NCBI GenBank assembly: GCA_029204225.1 | Contig: CM055101.1 | Location: 58,996,094 to 59,060,093, forward strand | DNA from: Diphasiastrum complanatum | Taxonomy: Eukaryota; Streptophyta; Lycopodiopsida; Lycopodiales; Lycopodiaceae | Direction: 5' to 3' | DNA length: 64,000 nt | Shown: positions 23,312 to 35,929 of the stretch, one piece after another | Layout: every line of letters starts with the position of its first letter | Numbering within the stretch: the first letter of the stretch is position 1 | Notes under the pieces: model-generated | The model's database searches: none | The model's input: only the letters and a program-made list of their open reading frames with translations | What the model was told of the DNA's origin: nothing | Position numbers and translations under genes: made by a program

Positions 23312-25429
23312 GAATCTACCTTGATTAAAAATAAACATCAAGAAAATAGTGGTAGTTATGGCGCTCTATCCAAACTAAACTACCACTTTTTGGCCTCACC
23401 ACCAATACTCCCATTGCCTCACTTTTTGGCCAAGGCTCTTGTGCTAGTTATAGCCCAGTGACTAACCTCAATTATAACCACCCATTAGAGCCAGCTTAAC
23501 AGTTACTCCCACATGTCTAGTTTGATTGTCTCTAATCCACTCCAAGGAATCACTATAGTTATGGCCATTTGAATTATTCGGCTTCCCTAACATTAAAGTA
23601 GATGCTGATGAAGAAAAACTAGCAAAACCCAAACTAAAAACCAATTGATTGATCATAACTTCTCTAATATTTCATGCGCCTTCTTCTAGCACCATCCCTA
23701 TGAGCTCAAGATATTCGAACTAATTCATCCACTTCTTTCACGATATATTGTTCATTTTCACTAGACCAAGACATGTAACTCGAAACCTTACAAGATAATT
23801 AATCCCCATGCTGCCAAAAGATATTTGATTGATTAATGATGTAGCAAAGTGAGTTTGATCTTTACTAATTGATGACTATCGGTAAAATGAGTTGGGTATA
23901 ATGTCTAGCTAATGCTGGTAAGGGGAGTTGAGGTCCAATGTAAAATTCTAAGGAGAGTTGAGATCTGATGTTAAAATCCTTAAGGCCCGTCTAGCTGCCA
24001 AGTTTTTGACTACTCAACAGCCTCTTTGCTTTGTCCTGACTCCTCACTACACGGCTCTTTTTAATCAGAACAGCTCATAAGAATAGTACCTATGGGGGAT
24101 GATAGTTGCACCTAGTAGGGTTTTTCTCAGCAATTAGCTGTTTTCACTTTCTATATTGCTCTTCTTCAATCAACTATATTGGGTTGCAGAACCTATCAAT
24201 TTACTCCAGCCAAACAGAATATTTTGTTGAAATTTTCAATTACTTAATGTAGTTCTTAATTTTACTATGCTTTTAACTAGTTATACTTTTCTACTATTCT
24301 AAAGAACTTTCATTAATCATAGAGACCGTTACAAATCTGGCATAGCAAGCAATGGAGAAGATTGCAAGATGCATGGCTGGTTTAGCTTTGCCTTTGTGTT
24401 TTTCTATTTGGGATCCTTCGTTGCCGGGTGTCTTCTTTGTAGACCCTCGAGCTCCATGAGGGTCCAACATTTTACTTGTTTTTTTTCAGGAGAGATAATG
24501 GAAACATCATTTGTCTTCCCAAATTCATCTTATGACGAAGTCAACATTTATATTTTTGTTGCAGTTGTATATAACAAAATCAAAAGGTATTGCACATAAG
24601 AAGAAACAAGGTCATTAATATATCACGAGAAAGCTTTGCTTTAGCACTACATTCCACCACAAATTTAACAAATTGTCACAATAGCTTGCCACAACCCGAC
24701 AAAGCTAAAAAGAGTTGAGGATTTCCTTTGATGTATAGGACGTCCAACTCACTATATCAAAGTAAATTTTGTTCCTTTTTGCATTCCCTCATTTTGTTAG
24801 TCTTGATTGGAGTTGAATTCCTGATCTCAAGGATATGAAAGGAAGCTCTCATCGGCATTAAACTCTTTGAACACCAATTATGACAGTTGAGATAGTCCTC
24901 ACTTTGAATCTACCCTGAATAAAAGTAAATATCAAAAAAGTAGTGGTAGTTATGGCGTTCTATCCAAGCTAACCTACCAATTGATTGATCATCACTTCTT
25001 TAATATTAATCCAAATGGCTTGCAAATTGGATCGGATAAAAGCTAAGAGAGCTTAAAAATCTTACAGAAATGATTCATAAGGAATAATTTAAATCAGATC
25101 TGACATCTAAAGCAAAGTTGAAACAAAATTGTAATCATCTCTTTTGACAGCTTTTGAAAAAAATTCAATAACTTTTGCATTCCTTCTTATGCAAATAGCC
25201 AAAAAATTGGTGCAAATGAAAGTTGAATTCAACAGAGATCTAAAAAGCTATAGGGTCAAATCATAAATAGAAAATGAAATCATATGACAAAAATTGTCTG
25301 AATAAACATCAAAATTTAATGTTTGGAAGTTAGAAAAAATAAAATTACAAAGGCAATAAACTCTTTAAATCTAATGAAATTTGCATAGATTCATGATGTA
25401 AAATTGATCTTATCCTTTGATACTAGAAA
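23312..25429 (-). mobile_element. Older copies of the 3.7-kb family, rearranged
   Basis: Contains the right inverted arm (~23,380-23,660), a unit-start segment (~23,680-23,830), a second reading-frame region (24,010-24,600), and the primer-site side (24,985-25,429). Two partial units are fused, with parts missing. Confidence 0.65.
24369..24599 (+). pseudogene. Repeated short reading frame, 76-codon version
   Basis: Sixth copy; the N-terminus is altered by indels (MHGWFSFAFVFF) and then rejoins the shared frame at LGSFVAGCLLCRPSSS. Confidence 0.25.
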
Positions 25430-25942
25430 TGTCATGTGCCAAATCTAATAGCACTAATATATTGAATGAAAGCCACAATCAATAGAAGGACAACATTCAT
25501 GTTGATATAGCCATAAAATACAAGATCACAAATAGATTTCCATGAAAGTATCATTAAATTAAGGGTTGGAAAGAAATCAATAGAAAAGAGAGTTGGATTT
25601 CATGTGAAATGGGCACATGAGACATGAGACCTAGCAAGCTCAATTGTTAAGGTTCACATTTACAAAGAGGAAGCTAAGTTCTCTCATTGGCAAAGGAGCT
25701 AAAAGACCTTTCAAAATAATGTCTTTTGTTTACTTATATACAATGCTCCTAACTTAACTAAACATAAGTCCTATTAACTGTACTTTGGGCCCTTGTTGGC
25801 CTATTATCCATGAGTATTTCGGAGGGCCTGAAGAGAAAAATGGCCTTATTTTTAAGGCTAATAGTTTTTTTTCGGCCCAACAAAGCTTTCTTCGGATATT
25901 ATAATATATTTTTAAGCACGGATGTACTACCAATACATGACT
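25430..25942 (-). mobile_element. Full-length older LTR of the 3.7-kb family
   Basis: 513 bp from TGTCATGTGCC to ACATGACT on the plus strand, an aged match to 3013-3524. The minus-strand TATA region is kept. The adjacent primer-site complement has decayed. Confidence 0.7.
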
Positions 25943-26305
25943 TGTGGGTCTGTAACATTGATGTATCTCTCGGAGTTGATTTTTAAGGAATGCAACTATT
26001 TTTTTCTGTTTGTTAAAATTCTAAAGCTCATGTCAACTTGTCCCTTTTTATGTGCCTTCTTCTAGCTCCATTCCTATGAGCTCAAGATATTCGTACTCTC
26101 GAGGCTATTCGTCCACTTCTTTGATGATATATTGTTCATTTTCACTAGACCAAGACATGGAACTTGAAACCTTACAAGATAATTAATTTCATGCTGCCAA
26201 AAGACATTTTATTAATTAATGATAAAGCAAAGTGAGTTTGATCTTGCTAATTTATGACTGCGGTAAAATGAGTTGGATATAATGGCTAGCTAATGGTGGT
26301 AAGGG

Positions 26306-26633
26306 TGTAAAAACCATTAGGGAAAACTCCTAAGACGAGGAAAACCCCAATATATAGGGAGTAGATTCTTGTGTATGAATCCATGCAATTCCCATGTTGT
26401 CCAACTATACATAGGTCACAACTCTTCATGCAGTCCTCCTGCCTATATCAGTTACACGAACATGCACTACTCTATATGTCTCAATGAGAGTGTCTGGGTC
26501 ATCTCAAGATCATTAGTTACAAATTGGCCTTGACATGGAATTGAATCGAGGCGTAACAAATAATCTCGAATACCGAAGGCCGGTCTACCATATTAGGACT
26601 ATTCCATGTCCTTAGTTGAATATGGTTGTAACA
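26306..26633 (-). mobile_element. Minus-strand 3' LTR remnant of another element
   Basis: On the plus strand it runs TGTAAAAACC...GGTTGTAACA, imperfect terminal inverted repeats. A minus-strand polypurine tract (AACGGAGGAAGA) abuts it at 26,634-26,648. It cuts into the older 3.7-kb-family sequence at TAAGGG. About 190 bp of AT-rich internal sequence follows before the next element. Confidence 0.5.
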
Positions 26634-26836
26634 TTCTTCCTCCGTTAAATAGGTTCTGTCATCAGAACGAAAAAAAGAAAACATAAAATTATTCCTTTAG
26701 CTTTCAATTTTTAACCATGAATTATTATTAACTCAAAACCCAAATATACACTAAGCTACAAGTCTTCCAAATGGGTGGAGCCTTAGAATGGCAAGTTTAG
26801 AAACTAATCCCATAAGTTAGTAGAAGCTTATGGAAG

Positions 26837-27529
26837 TGTTGGCTGATTCTGACGAATTCCCAAGATATTCGACCATAGCTACCCAAGAGCACCTCTCACC
26901 TTAGACCGAGGAGGTCTATGAGAAGATGAAACGAACGAAAACTGAGAGCCGAGTATGAGAGCCGAGGAATACTAGTTAGTAATGACAAGCGAGAACTGTG
27001 TAAGCCTCATGGTGAATCCCGAAAAATGGAATGACCATGCAGGAACTAGTATTTATAGGCAAAGTAATAAACGCAAGTAGACCTCTCTTAAAGAAAGTAG
27101 AGTGAGCCACCTTTTGATGGTGACCTCTAGTGGAGGACATTATTCCACTTGTAATTTGTGTAATGTGGAAATCTCACTAGGATGCCACCTAAGGAGCTCT
27201 CTTGCTTATTTAAGAGGCTCCTTATTTGAGAAGAGGAGTTTTTGTGAAATGTACCTAATCCATGCTAAATTGAGAAGAGCTTCCACGAGTTTTGGTGCAT
27301 CCATTGAGCTCCTTGATCATGCTTGTTTCTTGAGTGATGCATTCATGATCTTGCCCTTCCCTCCTTTGTGTGTGGTTGTGGATTAGTTTTTCTTGCTTTC
27401 CTAGAGTGGATTAGATTTCCCTTCTTGTTTGTGGATTAATGTAAGATTCAACATTCAAGTAAACTAAATAGACTGGGTTTGTGATGTAATTCTTGCATAT
27501 CCCCTTACAACCCTGTTCTTGATGTTCTT
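26837..27529 (+). mobile_element. 5' LTR of the gag-only element
   Basis: Begins TGTTGGCTGATTC and matches the 3' copy up to about GATGTTCTT. No clear primer-binding site follows, so the exact inner edge is uncertain. Confidence 0.65.
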
Positions 27530-27740
27530 AGCCGAGTCCCCTGCACACCATCTCAACTGAGACTGAGGACTCCATCAGGTTTCAATACCATCTCGCCCGA
27601 CTGTTATTTATTCCAAATCTCCATTTGGTCTCCATTGCATCTTGACCGAGCCAACAGTTGCTCAAACTTCGACCTCGCCAGCACGCACTTAGATTTTGAC
27701 CCGGTCATGCACTGAGTAACTCGACTAATGCACTTCGTCA

Positions 27741-27885
27741 CCATCTCGACCGAAGCACTTCGTCACCATCTCGACCAACACCCTCCATTACCATCTCAAC
27801 CGACGCCCTCCGTCACGATCTCAATCGACGCCCTCCGTTACCCTCTCGACCGACGCCATCCGTCACCATCTCAACCGACGACACT
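27741..27885. repeat. 25-bp minisatellite, about 6 copies
   Basis: Consensus near CACCATCTCGACCGACGCC followed by CTCCGT, imperfect, in the leader between the LTR and gag. Confidence 0.75.
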
Positions 27886-28029
27886 TTTTCAATTCTTGAC
27901 CGAACCATCAATTTTTTTTTTCGCGTTTTCGTCAAAGCCTTCGGGTTTTTTGCCAAAACTTTTGGGTTTTTCTCTAGTGTCTTCTGACTTTTTGCATACT
28001 TTTTCAGCACCCTCGCAATTTTCGCTTTT

Positions 28030-28810
28030 TCCACCGCCCTAGACTGTCGCATTTTTCGTATTTTAATTTTGTGAAAACCTAGGCATTTTTTGCCTTTTCA
28101 AAACCTTCGTATTTTTCACCTTCAAACCTTCACTTCTTCATTGTTTTATCGTTATTCTCAAATCTTCGCTTTTTCATTTTTTAGCGTTACACTGGACCTT
28201 CGGATTTTTTTTCTTTTTTTACAACCCTAAATCGTCGCGTTGTTCGCTGTTTCATTTGTTTTAGTTACTCTCGACCTTCGGGTTTTTCGTTTTTATACAC
28301 CTTCAGGTTTTTCGTTTTTGTACACCTTTGGGTTTTTTGTTTTTTGTTTTTCGTTTTTTCGTTTTCGTTTTTTGCATTTTTTTACCTTCGCATTTTTCAC
28401 AAACCTAAATCATCGCATTCTTCGCTTTTTCATTTTTGTCATTTTTCGTTTTTGTAGACTTTCAGTTTCGATTTTTCATTTTTTTTGCAGACCTTCACGT
28501 TTTTCGGTTTTTGCCATAACCTTGAATTGTCGCATTTTTTTCTTTTTATAACAAAACCCTAAACCTTCGTCTTTTTCGCTTTTTAACATAACCCTAGACC
28601 TTCGCCTTTTGTGCTTTTTTGGCCTAAACTGCAAACCTTCGTCTTTTTTGCTTTTTTGCCTAAACCGTAAACCTTCGCATTCTTCGCTTTTTCCCTTAAC
28701 CCTAAACCTTCGCCTTTTTCGCTTTTTACCTTAATCCTAAACCTTCATATTTTTACTTTTTTTTACCTTAATCCTAAACCTTCGTCTTTTTCGCTTTTGT
28801 CTGCACCATT
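28030..28810. repeat. T-rich degenerate tandem repeat
   Basis: Recurring blocks of about 45-50 bp built from CCCTAAACCTTCG and TTTTTCGCTTTTT. Very strand-asymmetric. The CCCTAAACC word resembles a plant telomere repeat but never runs in tandem, so this is not a telomere. Open frames across it are compositional. Confidence 0.65.
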
Positions 28811-29112
28811 GGGTTTTTCGCTTTTTTGTTATTTGTGTCTGACATATTTTTCATTTTTCGAATTTTTTGTAAAAAATTTTTAGAATTCTCTAATTTTTTT
28901 TGTTTTTTTCAGATATCTCTTGTTTTCGGGCTTTTTCGCGTTTTTTTCAGGATTTTTGCAAAACTTGCAATCAATAATAAAAAATAAAAAAAACCCTAAA
29001 AAAAAAACCAAAAAAACACTAAAACACCAAAAATCATACGAAAAAAAAAAAACAACAATACAGAATGGACCACCATACTGATCTGGATATCCCATAAAAT
29101 TATCCATACAAA

Positions 29113-30690
29113 ATGAGCTCTCCTACGGCTGAACAAATCGACGTTATAGGTTCTACCAAATGCGGCCCCAAATACACGAGCCCTCCACAAACCCATTCAA
29201 GAGACAAGAATCTGATAGAGCCAAGTTTTCATGAGCACGATCCCAAGTTCTTGGTGTTGAAGCGTCAAATGCCAGAATACACCTGAATGGAGCTTCTGCC
29301 AATCACAGGCTCATTTGAAAAAACGAACACCCAAGTTAGATATACCAAAGTTTGATGGTAGTTCGGACCCTCAGAGATTCTTGCAAATCTTTGAGAATGT
29401 GTGTGACGTTTACGGCAAAACATCTCCTGATGCTAAGGTCCAACTGTTTTCCATTACCATGATCACTAAAGCACGAGACTGATGTTTTAACCCCGATCAT
29501 GAAGATAAGATAGACTGGCCCATTTTGAAAGAGTCATTTATCAAGCGTTTTAAGCCCTTTTGCTTGATAGAGAGTCGTTTTGTTAAATTGAGTAACATCA
29601 AGATGGCAAAAGATGAACGCATACGAGACTATATTGAGTGTTTCAAGCACTTAAAAGATCAAGTACAAGAACAACCCTCCGAACAAATGCTTATCATCTG
29701 GTTTTTAGTCGGCCTTCCAAGATAGATCAGACGCGAGCTTAAATCCAATGGTGAATATACGAGCCTAAAGTTAGCTATGTCTGATGCCATCAAGGAAGAA
29801 GATGAAGGATCAGATGTTGATGAATCCAAGGAAAGGAGAGCACTACGTGCTCCTGTCCATGAGTCGAAGCCGATCGAGGATACCCAAGATCAGTTTTGGA
29901 AGTCCCAGTTGGAGTTGCTTAATAAGCAACACCAACTACAGATGGAGACATTCACATATGAGTTTCAAAATTTCCTGAAGTCTATCCAACGTAGTATGCC
30001 TGGTCAACCAAACCCTGCATAGGTACCTTATAGACGAAAACCAATATGGTGCCCACATTGCCAGGCTACACATCCTGCTGATGCTTGTCCTTCATATCAC
30101 CAATCCAAGCACATACAGTCCAACAATATGCAAAACAACCGTCACAATCTGGACATTACTTGACTTATCATGAATCTGGACATTACTTGACTTATCATGA
30201 ATCTGGACATTACTTGACTTATCATGAATATCCACTTGAAAGTCTAGAACCACTAGCCATACAAGATGGCTATGCCATTACGCAAGGGTCATTGAACAAC
30301 AGATGTTTCATCTGTGGTGAAACCGGCCATTCCATGGTTGATTGTCCAGTCAAGACCAAATACCATGCCGAGTGTCCCGACTATGTCAGAAAACACAGTT
30401 TCAAAGACTGTTCGAAACAACCAAGAAGAGATCCAAAAGTGATGGATCAAAGGAAGAAAGAGCTGCAAAAAGAAAAAAGAAAAAAGATGAAGACAACCGT
30501 GAATCTGCAAAATAAAGCGAGCTCCTCACCCAACAAGTGGTGGCCAAAGCTCGACATTGCAAGGGTCCAAGGTTGCAACTGTAGAACTATCAGTTCCTTC
30601 ACCCTTCCACCAAGCCTTTATCATGTTTCGTTATCAAACCGTCCATCCAAATTTGTTTCTACCACCAATTTTTTTATGATGAGTCCATCC
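29113..30690 (+). pseudogene. Degenerate gag of the gag-only element
   Basis: Likely start MSSPTAEQIDVIG at 29,113. A frameshift and stop near 29,285 are followed by PKFDGSSDPQRFLQIF and, after a TGA at ~29,480, the gag core FKRFKPF-like region (29,525-29,725) ending WFLVGLPR. Two zinc knuckles follow: CPHCQATHPADAC at ~30,052 and CFICGETGHSMVDC at ~30,304. The tail is Lys-rich. The fold is that of plant gypsy-type gag. Several stops make it inactive. Confidence 0.75.
30148..30228 (+). repeat. 27-bp in-frame triplication inside gag
   Basis: Three exact-looking copies of a 27-bp unit, each adding the nine residues SGHYLTYHE, between the two zinc knuckles. Confidence 0.9.
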
Positions 30691-31166
30691 TCTTGAGACT
30701 GATAATCGAAGTTTGTGCAACCTGCAGATCAAAGGTTTTCCTTGAGACTGGAACTTCAACTGAGAGAAGAACCACGGAAACACCCAGAAGCAAATGGAGG
30801 ATACAGACCTCCCAGAAGTTAGAATATGCCCAGAAACTAGAAGTAAAACCATCAATGGCAGATGCAACGAAAAAAAAAAAAAAACACGAGGAAAGCACTC
30901 GGGCATGCAAGTTGTGAAGCTGATGGGAGCTCTCCAGATTTTGAGAATGTCAACCACCTACAACAATAAGCCATTCTGATTACATTGCGGCAATTTGCGA
31001 AAACAGTTTTTGTGATAAAGATCGGCAGCAATAAGCATGTGGTTTTATGCAGGCGAACGAGGATCTACGCTTTTCCAAGTGACAATCGAGAATGCCAAAG
31101 AAAAGCATAGCTATATCGTCCAATATGAGTTGCAGTGGGTCCTGCAACACATTAGGAGTGGGATGA

Positions 31167-31855
31167 TATTGGCTGATTCTGACGAATTCCCAAGATACTC
31201 AGCCAGAGCTATACCCAAAAGCACATCTCACCTTAGACCGAGGAGGTCTCTGAGAAGATGAGATAAACGAAAACTGAGAGCCGAGGAATACTAGTTATTA
31301 ATGACAAGCGAGAACTGAGTAAGCCTCATGGTGAATCTCGGAAGATGGAATGACCATGCAAGAACTAGTATTTCTAGGCAAAGTAATAAATGCAAATAGA
31401 CCTCTCTTAAAGAAAGTAGAGTGAGCCACCTTTTGATAGTGACCTCTAGTGGAGAGCATTATTTCACTTGTAATTTGTGTAATGTGGAAATGTCACTAGG
31501 ATGCCACCTAAGGAGCTCTCTTGCTTATTTAAGAGACTCCCTCTTTGAGAAGAGGAGCTTTTGTGAAATGTACCTCCAAGCTAAATTGAGAAGAGCTTCC
31601 ACGAGTTTTGGTGCATCCATTGAGCTCCTTGATCATGCTTGTTTCTTGAGTGATGCATTCATGATCTTGCCTTTCTCTCCTTGTGTTTGGTTGTGGATAG
31701 TAGAGTGGATTAGTTTTCCTGCTTTCCTAGAGTAGATTAAATTTCTCTTCTTGTTTGTGGATTAATGTAGGATTCAGCATTCAAGTAGACTAAATAGACT
31801 AGGTTTGTGATGTAATTCTTGCATATCCCCTTACAACCATGTCCTTGATGTTCTT
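31167..31855 (+). mobile_element. 3' LTR of the gag-only element
   Basis: Homologous to 26,837-27,529, beginning TATTGGCTGATTC after a short purine tract (AGGAGTGGGA). A 17-bp duplication present in the 5' LTR (GAGAGCCGAGTATGAGAGCC) is single here. Confidence 0.65.
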
Positions 31856-34588
31856 GGGATGTCCACTAATCAAAAGACTGGTTGGTTTTTTTATTCTTGG
31901 AGTTATAAAATGCTACTAGAATAGTTTCTTATTTCTTGTTTTGTGGATTTATGCAAGTATAGTAGTGTTTAGGATCTGATTTCAAACTCGTTTTTACAGC
32001 ATTAGAGTAGGATTTCATGGCATTGCAATCTTTTTTCATGTTGATTTCTTGGTTGAATGCCTGACTTGCATGTTTGATAGAGGAACATGTGATTTCAGTT
32101 GAAGAGTGACTGCCCTTAGTTGTCCTCTGACATGTAGGACAAAATATTACAATGTTAATCAGTCCATTCTGCCTAGTTTTGGGCAATGTAATAATAAGAA
32201 AACATCCTAAAAATGCCCAACGAAGCTTGGTAACAAGCAGAAACCGTTTTGTAAACAAGAAGACAAGAAACAGAAGCCAGTAAACATATCCTCCCAAGCA
32301 GAGAATCTGTTAACAAGAAGGCCCTTCTTGCTATAAGAAGAGAGGCATTTCCCTTGTAAATAACACTTTGTGATTATGACAAATTGCACTTGTGACTATC
32401 TTGTAATTTTATCGTGTTCCCTTTGGGAAGGTGCATAGCTTGAGGGAAGGTGCTTGGGCTTCCTCTTGCCTCCTTTCATCGGTTTTAATTGTGGCATGCT
32501 TATTATTGCTTATTTGTTTAGTTTAGCCGCAATTTATATTTTATCTCCCCTTGGGTGTTGGGTAGGAATTAAATTAGGTACCTTTGCTAGTTGGGTAAGC
32601 CTTAGCAAGGTTTATTTCTTTAGTAGGTATTGGCTAGTTGGGAAAGCCTTAGCTGAACCTTGGTTTTTATTTCGAGCACCAATTGCGAAGCCTTGGTGCT
32701 CCCCTTTTATGTTCTTTATTTACAGTTGAAAGCTTTTGTGTAGATCTTGAAAAGTGGACAAATCCTTCTACAATCTACTACATCCGTGAGTAGATCTAGC
32801 CACCGCACAAACTAGTTTTACTTTCAACTCTCTCACTCTCACTCTCTCTCTCTCTCTCTCTCATTGGCCAACAATGCTTCAGTTGTTAACATGCCATGGT
32901 GCTTCGTCGATAATATGTTGTACAATCATATTTTGTGAATTTAGTAGAAGATCATACATAGATTGCTTGTGCTTCCTTACAACTTCTAAAATTATATGAA
33001 ATCATCGAAGCTCAATATTTATTCCCACAATAGGTCACGAGTTATGATGCTTGATTTGAGTTTTGGATGTAAGAAATGCCAAGGAGTGTCTTTTGAAAGT
33101 GTTCGTTGTTGACCAAGTCTAAATGCATGCAACATGTTGTTTGTATACAACGAGAAAAGAATACCTATGATTTATGTTCATAGATTAGTATCAATCATAT
33201 CTTTTATTGCTTTGTTTCGTACTTTCCTAGCTAATTTACATTACACACAATCATGTAATTGATAGCAATTATCTATGGTTTTTGTTGGGCAATTATCTTT
33301 GCAAATTGTTGTTTTCATTCAACTAGTTCCTCAATATATTTTCACTATTGAAATTTTATTTACAAGCCATGTTTTGCTAGAATGTCACAACAATAAAATC
33401 TTTATAAAAAGGGATGTACCATCATCTTGATGATCATATTATTGTGAATGGGATCCACCATTTTTTTATTTGAACAAGAACCGCTATCGGTTCATTTTCA
33501 TTGCAAATGAGGTGGTTTGTACAACTTTAAAATATTCTCTTGGTGGTGTGGGATTCGGTTATTAGAAGAATTCTATCAATCAGCTTCTAAGTAATTTCCA
33601 ATGCCAAGGGCGATTAACTCCTAGTTAGTTTTAGAAGGAAAACAATTCTTGGAGTAACAATAAACAATCAAAATATTTTAGCACCCTAACCAATTGATGA
33701 TTTCCAAATAACATCATTTACTGTTGTGTCTCCGTTTATATTTATCACTATCAATTGTGGGGATCCTGTATACAAGTGAATTTTGTAAAGTTAGAAACAA
33801 ATTATTCTAGCAACTTACTTCAACACCCAGCCTAAGCCGTTTCTATTTAACATGCATTGCATGAGTGCACTCGCATACTTACATGCATTATTTCCATTGT
33901 TTGATAAGTTGGAATGCATATTTTGTTCTTTCGAGATACCATGACTCATGATAGTGTCTCGAAGTTAGGTTTGACTTTGGATGACGATTGTTGAATTGCA
34001 CTTGTGTGTATCACTTAGACTTGTGGAAGCAACATCCATGTATGTTCCATGCGTGACAAGCAGAAGAGCAATGGATTTGTCCATTAATAACTTGTAGCTT
34101 CAGGGTTTACAATACATAAATTATCTTGATTTGGACAAATGTACTTGGCCAATGTTACACGAGTTGCATGACAAATGTTCTTGGCCAATAGCCACATGAC
34201 AAATGAGGTTGTCATTATCAGATATGAATAAAATAACAATGGAGCCATAAAAATTTCTCGACATGAATCATTGGCGAAGCATGGGTAAAACTCCAACTAG
34301 GACAATGTGATGTGACCTTTGTAGATGAATGACTCTAGCACAGATGAGGCGTGGCTGAGGTTTTTTTCTCATTTTTCTATCTTGCATTCTCAAGAAAGCC
34401 CCGAGGAGAAATAAAAGTTCAAAAGAATAAAATTGTGTTGTTGTCATTGGAACACGATAAATTGATAGCATGTCATGTGCATTCAATAACTATTATCATC
34501 CCTACAAAAAAACTTGCATAACTCGCAAGTGATCTACTCGCAAATGGTCAAAACTCGGGCATGTGACACCATTTTGTAATCACTTTTC

Positions 34589-34591
<3 letters not shown>
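31856..34591. other. AT-rich spacer with no recognised gene
   Basis: No conserved reading frame, splice-consistent exon or known repeat seen. A CT-rich microsatellite lies at about 32,836-32,866. The stretch at 32,430-32,720 has internal GTTGGG...AGCCTTAGC repeats and could be retroelement leader. Confidence 0.5.

Positions 34592-34672
<81 letters not shown>
34592..34672. repeat. (GA)n microsatellite, about 40 units
   Basis: Uninterrupted GA dinucleotides, 81 bp. Reading frames through it (Ser-Leu repeats) are artefacts. Confidence 0.97.
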
Positions 34673-34675
<3 letters not shown>

Positions 34676-35750
34676 CTTTGCCTTCCATTCTTGCTTGCTT
34701 GTGAAGCCCTCCTATTTTCCTTGTGTGTGATTGTTGTGGATGATGAATGCATGTTTTGTTTTTGTTAATCAAGCTATGACAATCATGAATGATCATTAGC
34801 ACTTGCTTTCATCCACTAGTTTCAAAACTAATCCATAAAATCCACACTCAAGCAAAATAGGTGTTAGTAATCCATTTTGGAGTATCATTAGGATCCATTG
34901 GGTAGTTTCCTTTTCATTGTCCACCTTTCTTGATAAGATCAACCTCATGAGAGAAGATCTAGAGCCAATGATGCCTAGATGAGCCAAGAAACCAAGATCT
35001 AAGAAAAGGATAAAAGCAAAACCAAAAAAACCCTAGCCGTTGCTGGGAGACATGCTAAACTCTCATAGGGATGGATTTTTAGTTTGCATTTCTCTAATTC
35101 TTTTTTCTCTATTTTACAGGTTTATTTCTCGCCCATAGAGTTTTTTTTTTACTTTTTTGCCATTATCTTTACTCACCACTTTTCCAATGAGCATAGAAGA
35201 CTCTGATCTATCATCAAACAGCTTGGCGAATAATGACTACTACTCGCCATATCCAATGGACTTCAGAAATAGCTTTTTGATGATCGGTCCTACTATTCGC
35301 CAACATAAATTTCTCTCAATCCACTCACTATCTTTATTTGCCATCATTACAATAGCAAGTACAATACTTATTCTACCATATACCAGACCGACGAGTAATG
35401 ATATGATTTTTCGCCAATTTTACAGAGTGTTCAGATCATCATTTACAGTACATAGGTAGCCATTACTTGGCGAGTAGTTTGCCATTACTCACCATCAGAG
35501 ATAATATATTTCTTTTTAAGTATCTAACCATCAGAACCCAACTACACTTTTTGATCTTCTCCAATTGCCCTTTGGATTTCTTACACTTATTTCCGTCCAT
35601 CCGATCTTTGTTTAAATCCTGATCTAGTCTTGATCTAAGTTCGATTTTATTTCGATTTTATCCACATCAAGATCCATTCTCTGATCACCCTAATATAGAA
35701 AATATCTACAAAAATATTTGAGACAAAGATCAAACATAGCCTCACCTCCC
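34673..35750. other. Spacer with a cluster of TTGGCGA / TCGCCA motifs
   Basis: No gene seen. Between ~35,224 and ~35,480 at least five short motifs of the form TTGGCGAATA or its complement TACTCGCCA recur, several next to CATTACT. It may be the LTR or leader of the gag relic that follows. Confidence 0.4.
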
Positions 35751-35929
35751 ATTCTGATGTATGCATCTCATATCTACTAGGAGATTATCGACCCTAGATC
35801 TCCCTGATCTTGAGGAATTTGTCAACGTACCCATTGAGATACATCACGAACACGTTGACGTAGATTCACAATCCAAGGCCCTTCGTACCTCGTGCAGTCT
35901 GGAACTTTCCCAAAATCAACCTCCCAAGG

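Larger units (their letters stand above)
26837..31855 (+). mobile_element. Gag-only LTR retroelement, about 5 kb
   Basis: Flanked by ~690-bp direct repeats (26,837-27,529 and 31,167-31,855) that are clearly homologous with small indels. The interior has a long T-rich, repeat-filled leader and one degenerate gag with zinc knuckles. No protease, reverse transcriptase or integrase was seen. This is the layout of a large non-autonomous element that would rely on proteins from a relative. Confidence 0.75.

Noticed and set aside
28240-28551. Phe-rich 103-codon frame resembling a membrane protein
   Set aside because: Produced by T-rich tandem repeats; composition alone explains the hydrophobicity.
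28560-28780. CCCTAAACC words as a possible interstitial telomere
   Set aside because: The words are never adjacent in tandem and sit within a longer ~48-bp repeat.
34534-34802. Ser-Leu repeat frames on the minus strand
   Set aside because: They are translations of the (GA)n microsatellite and have no other support.
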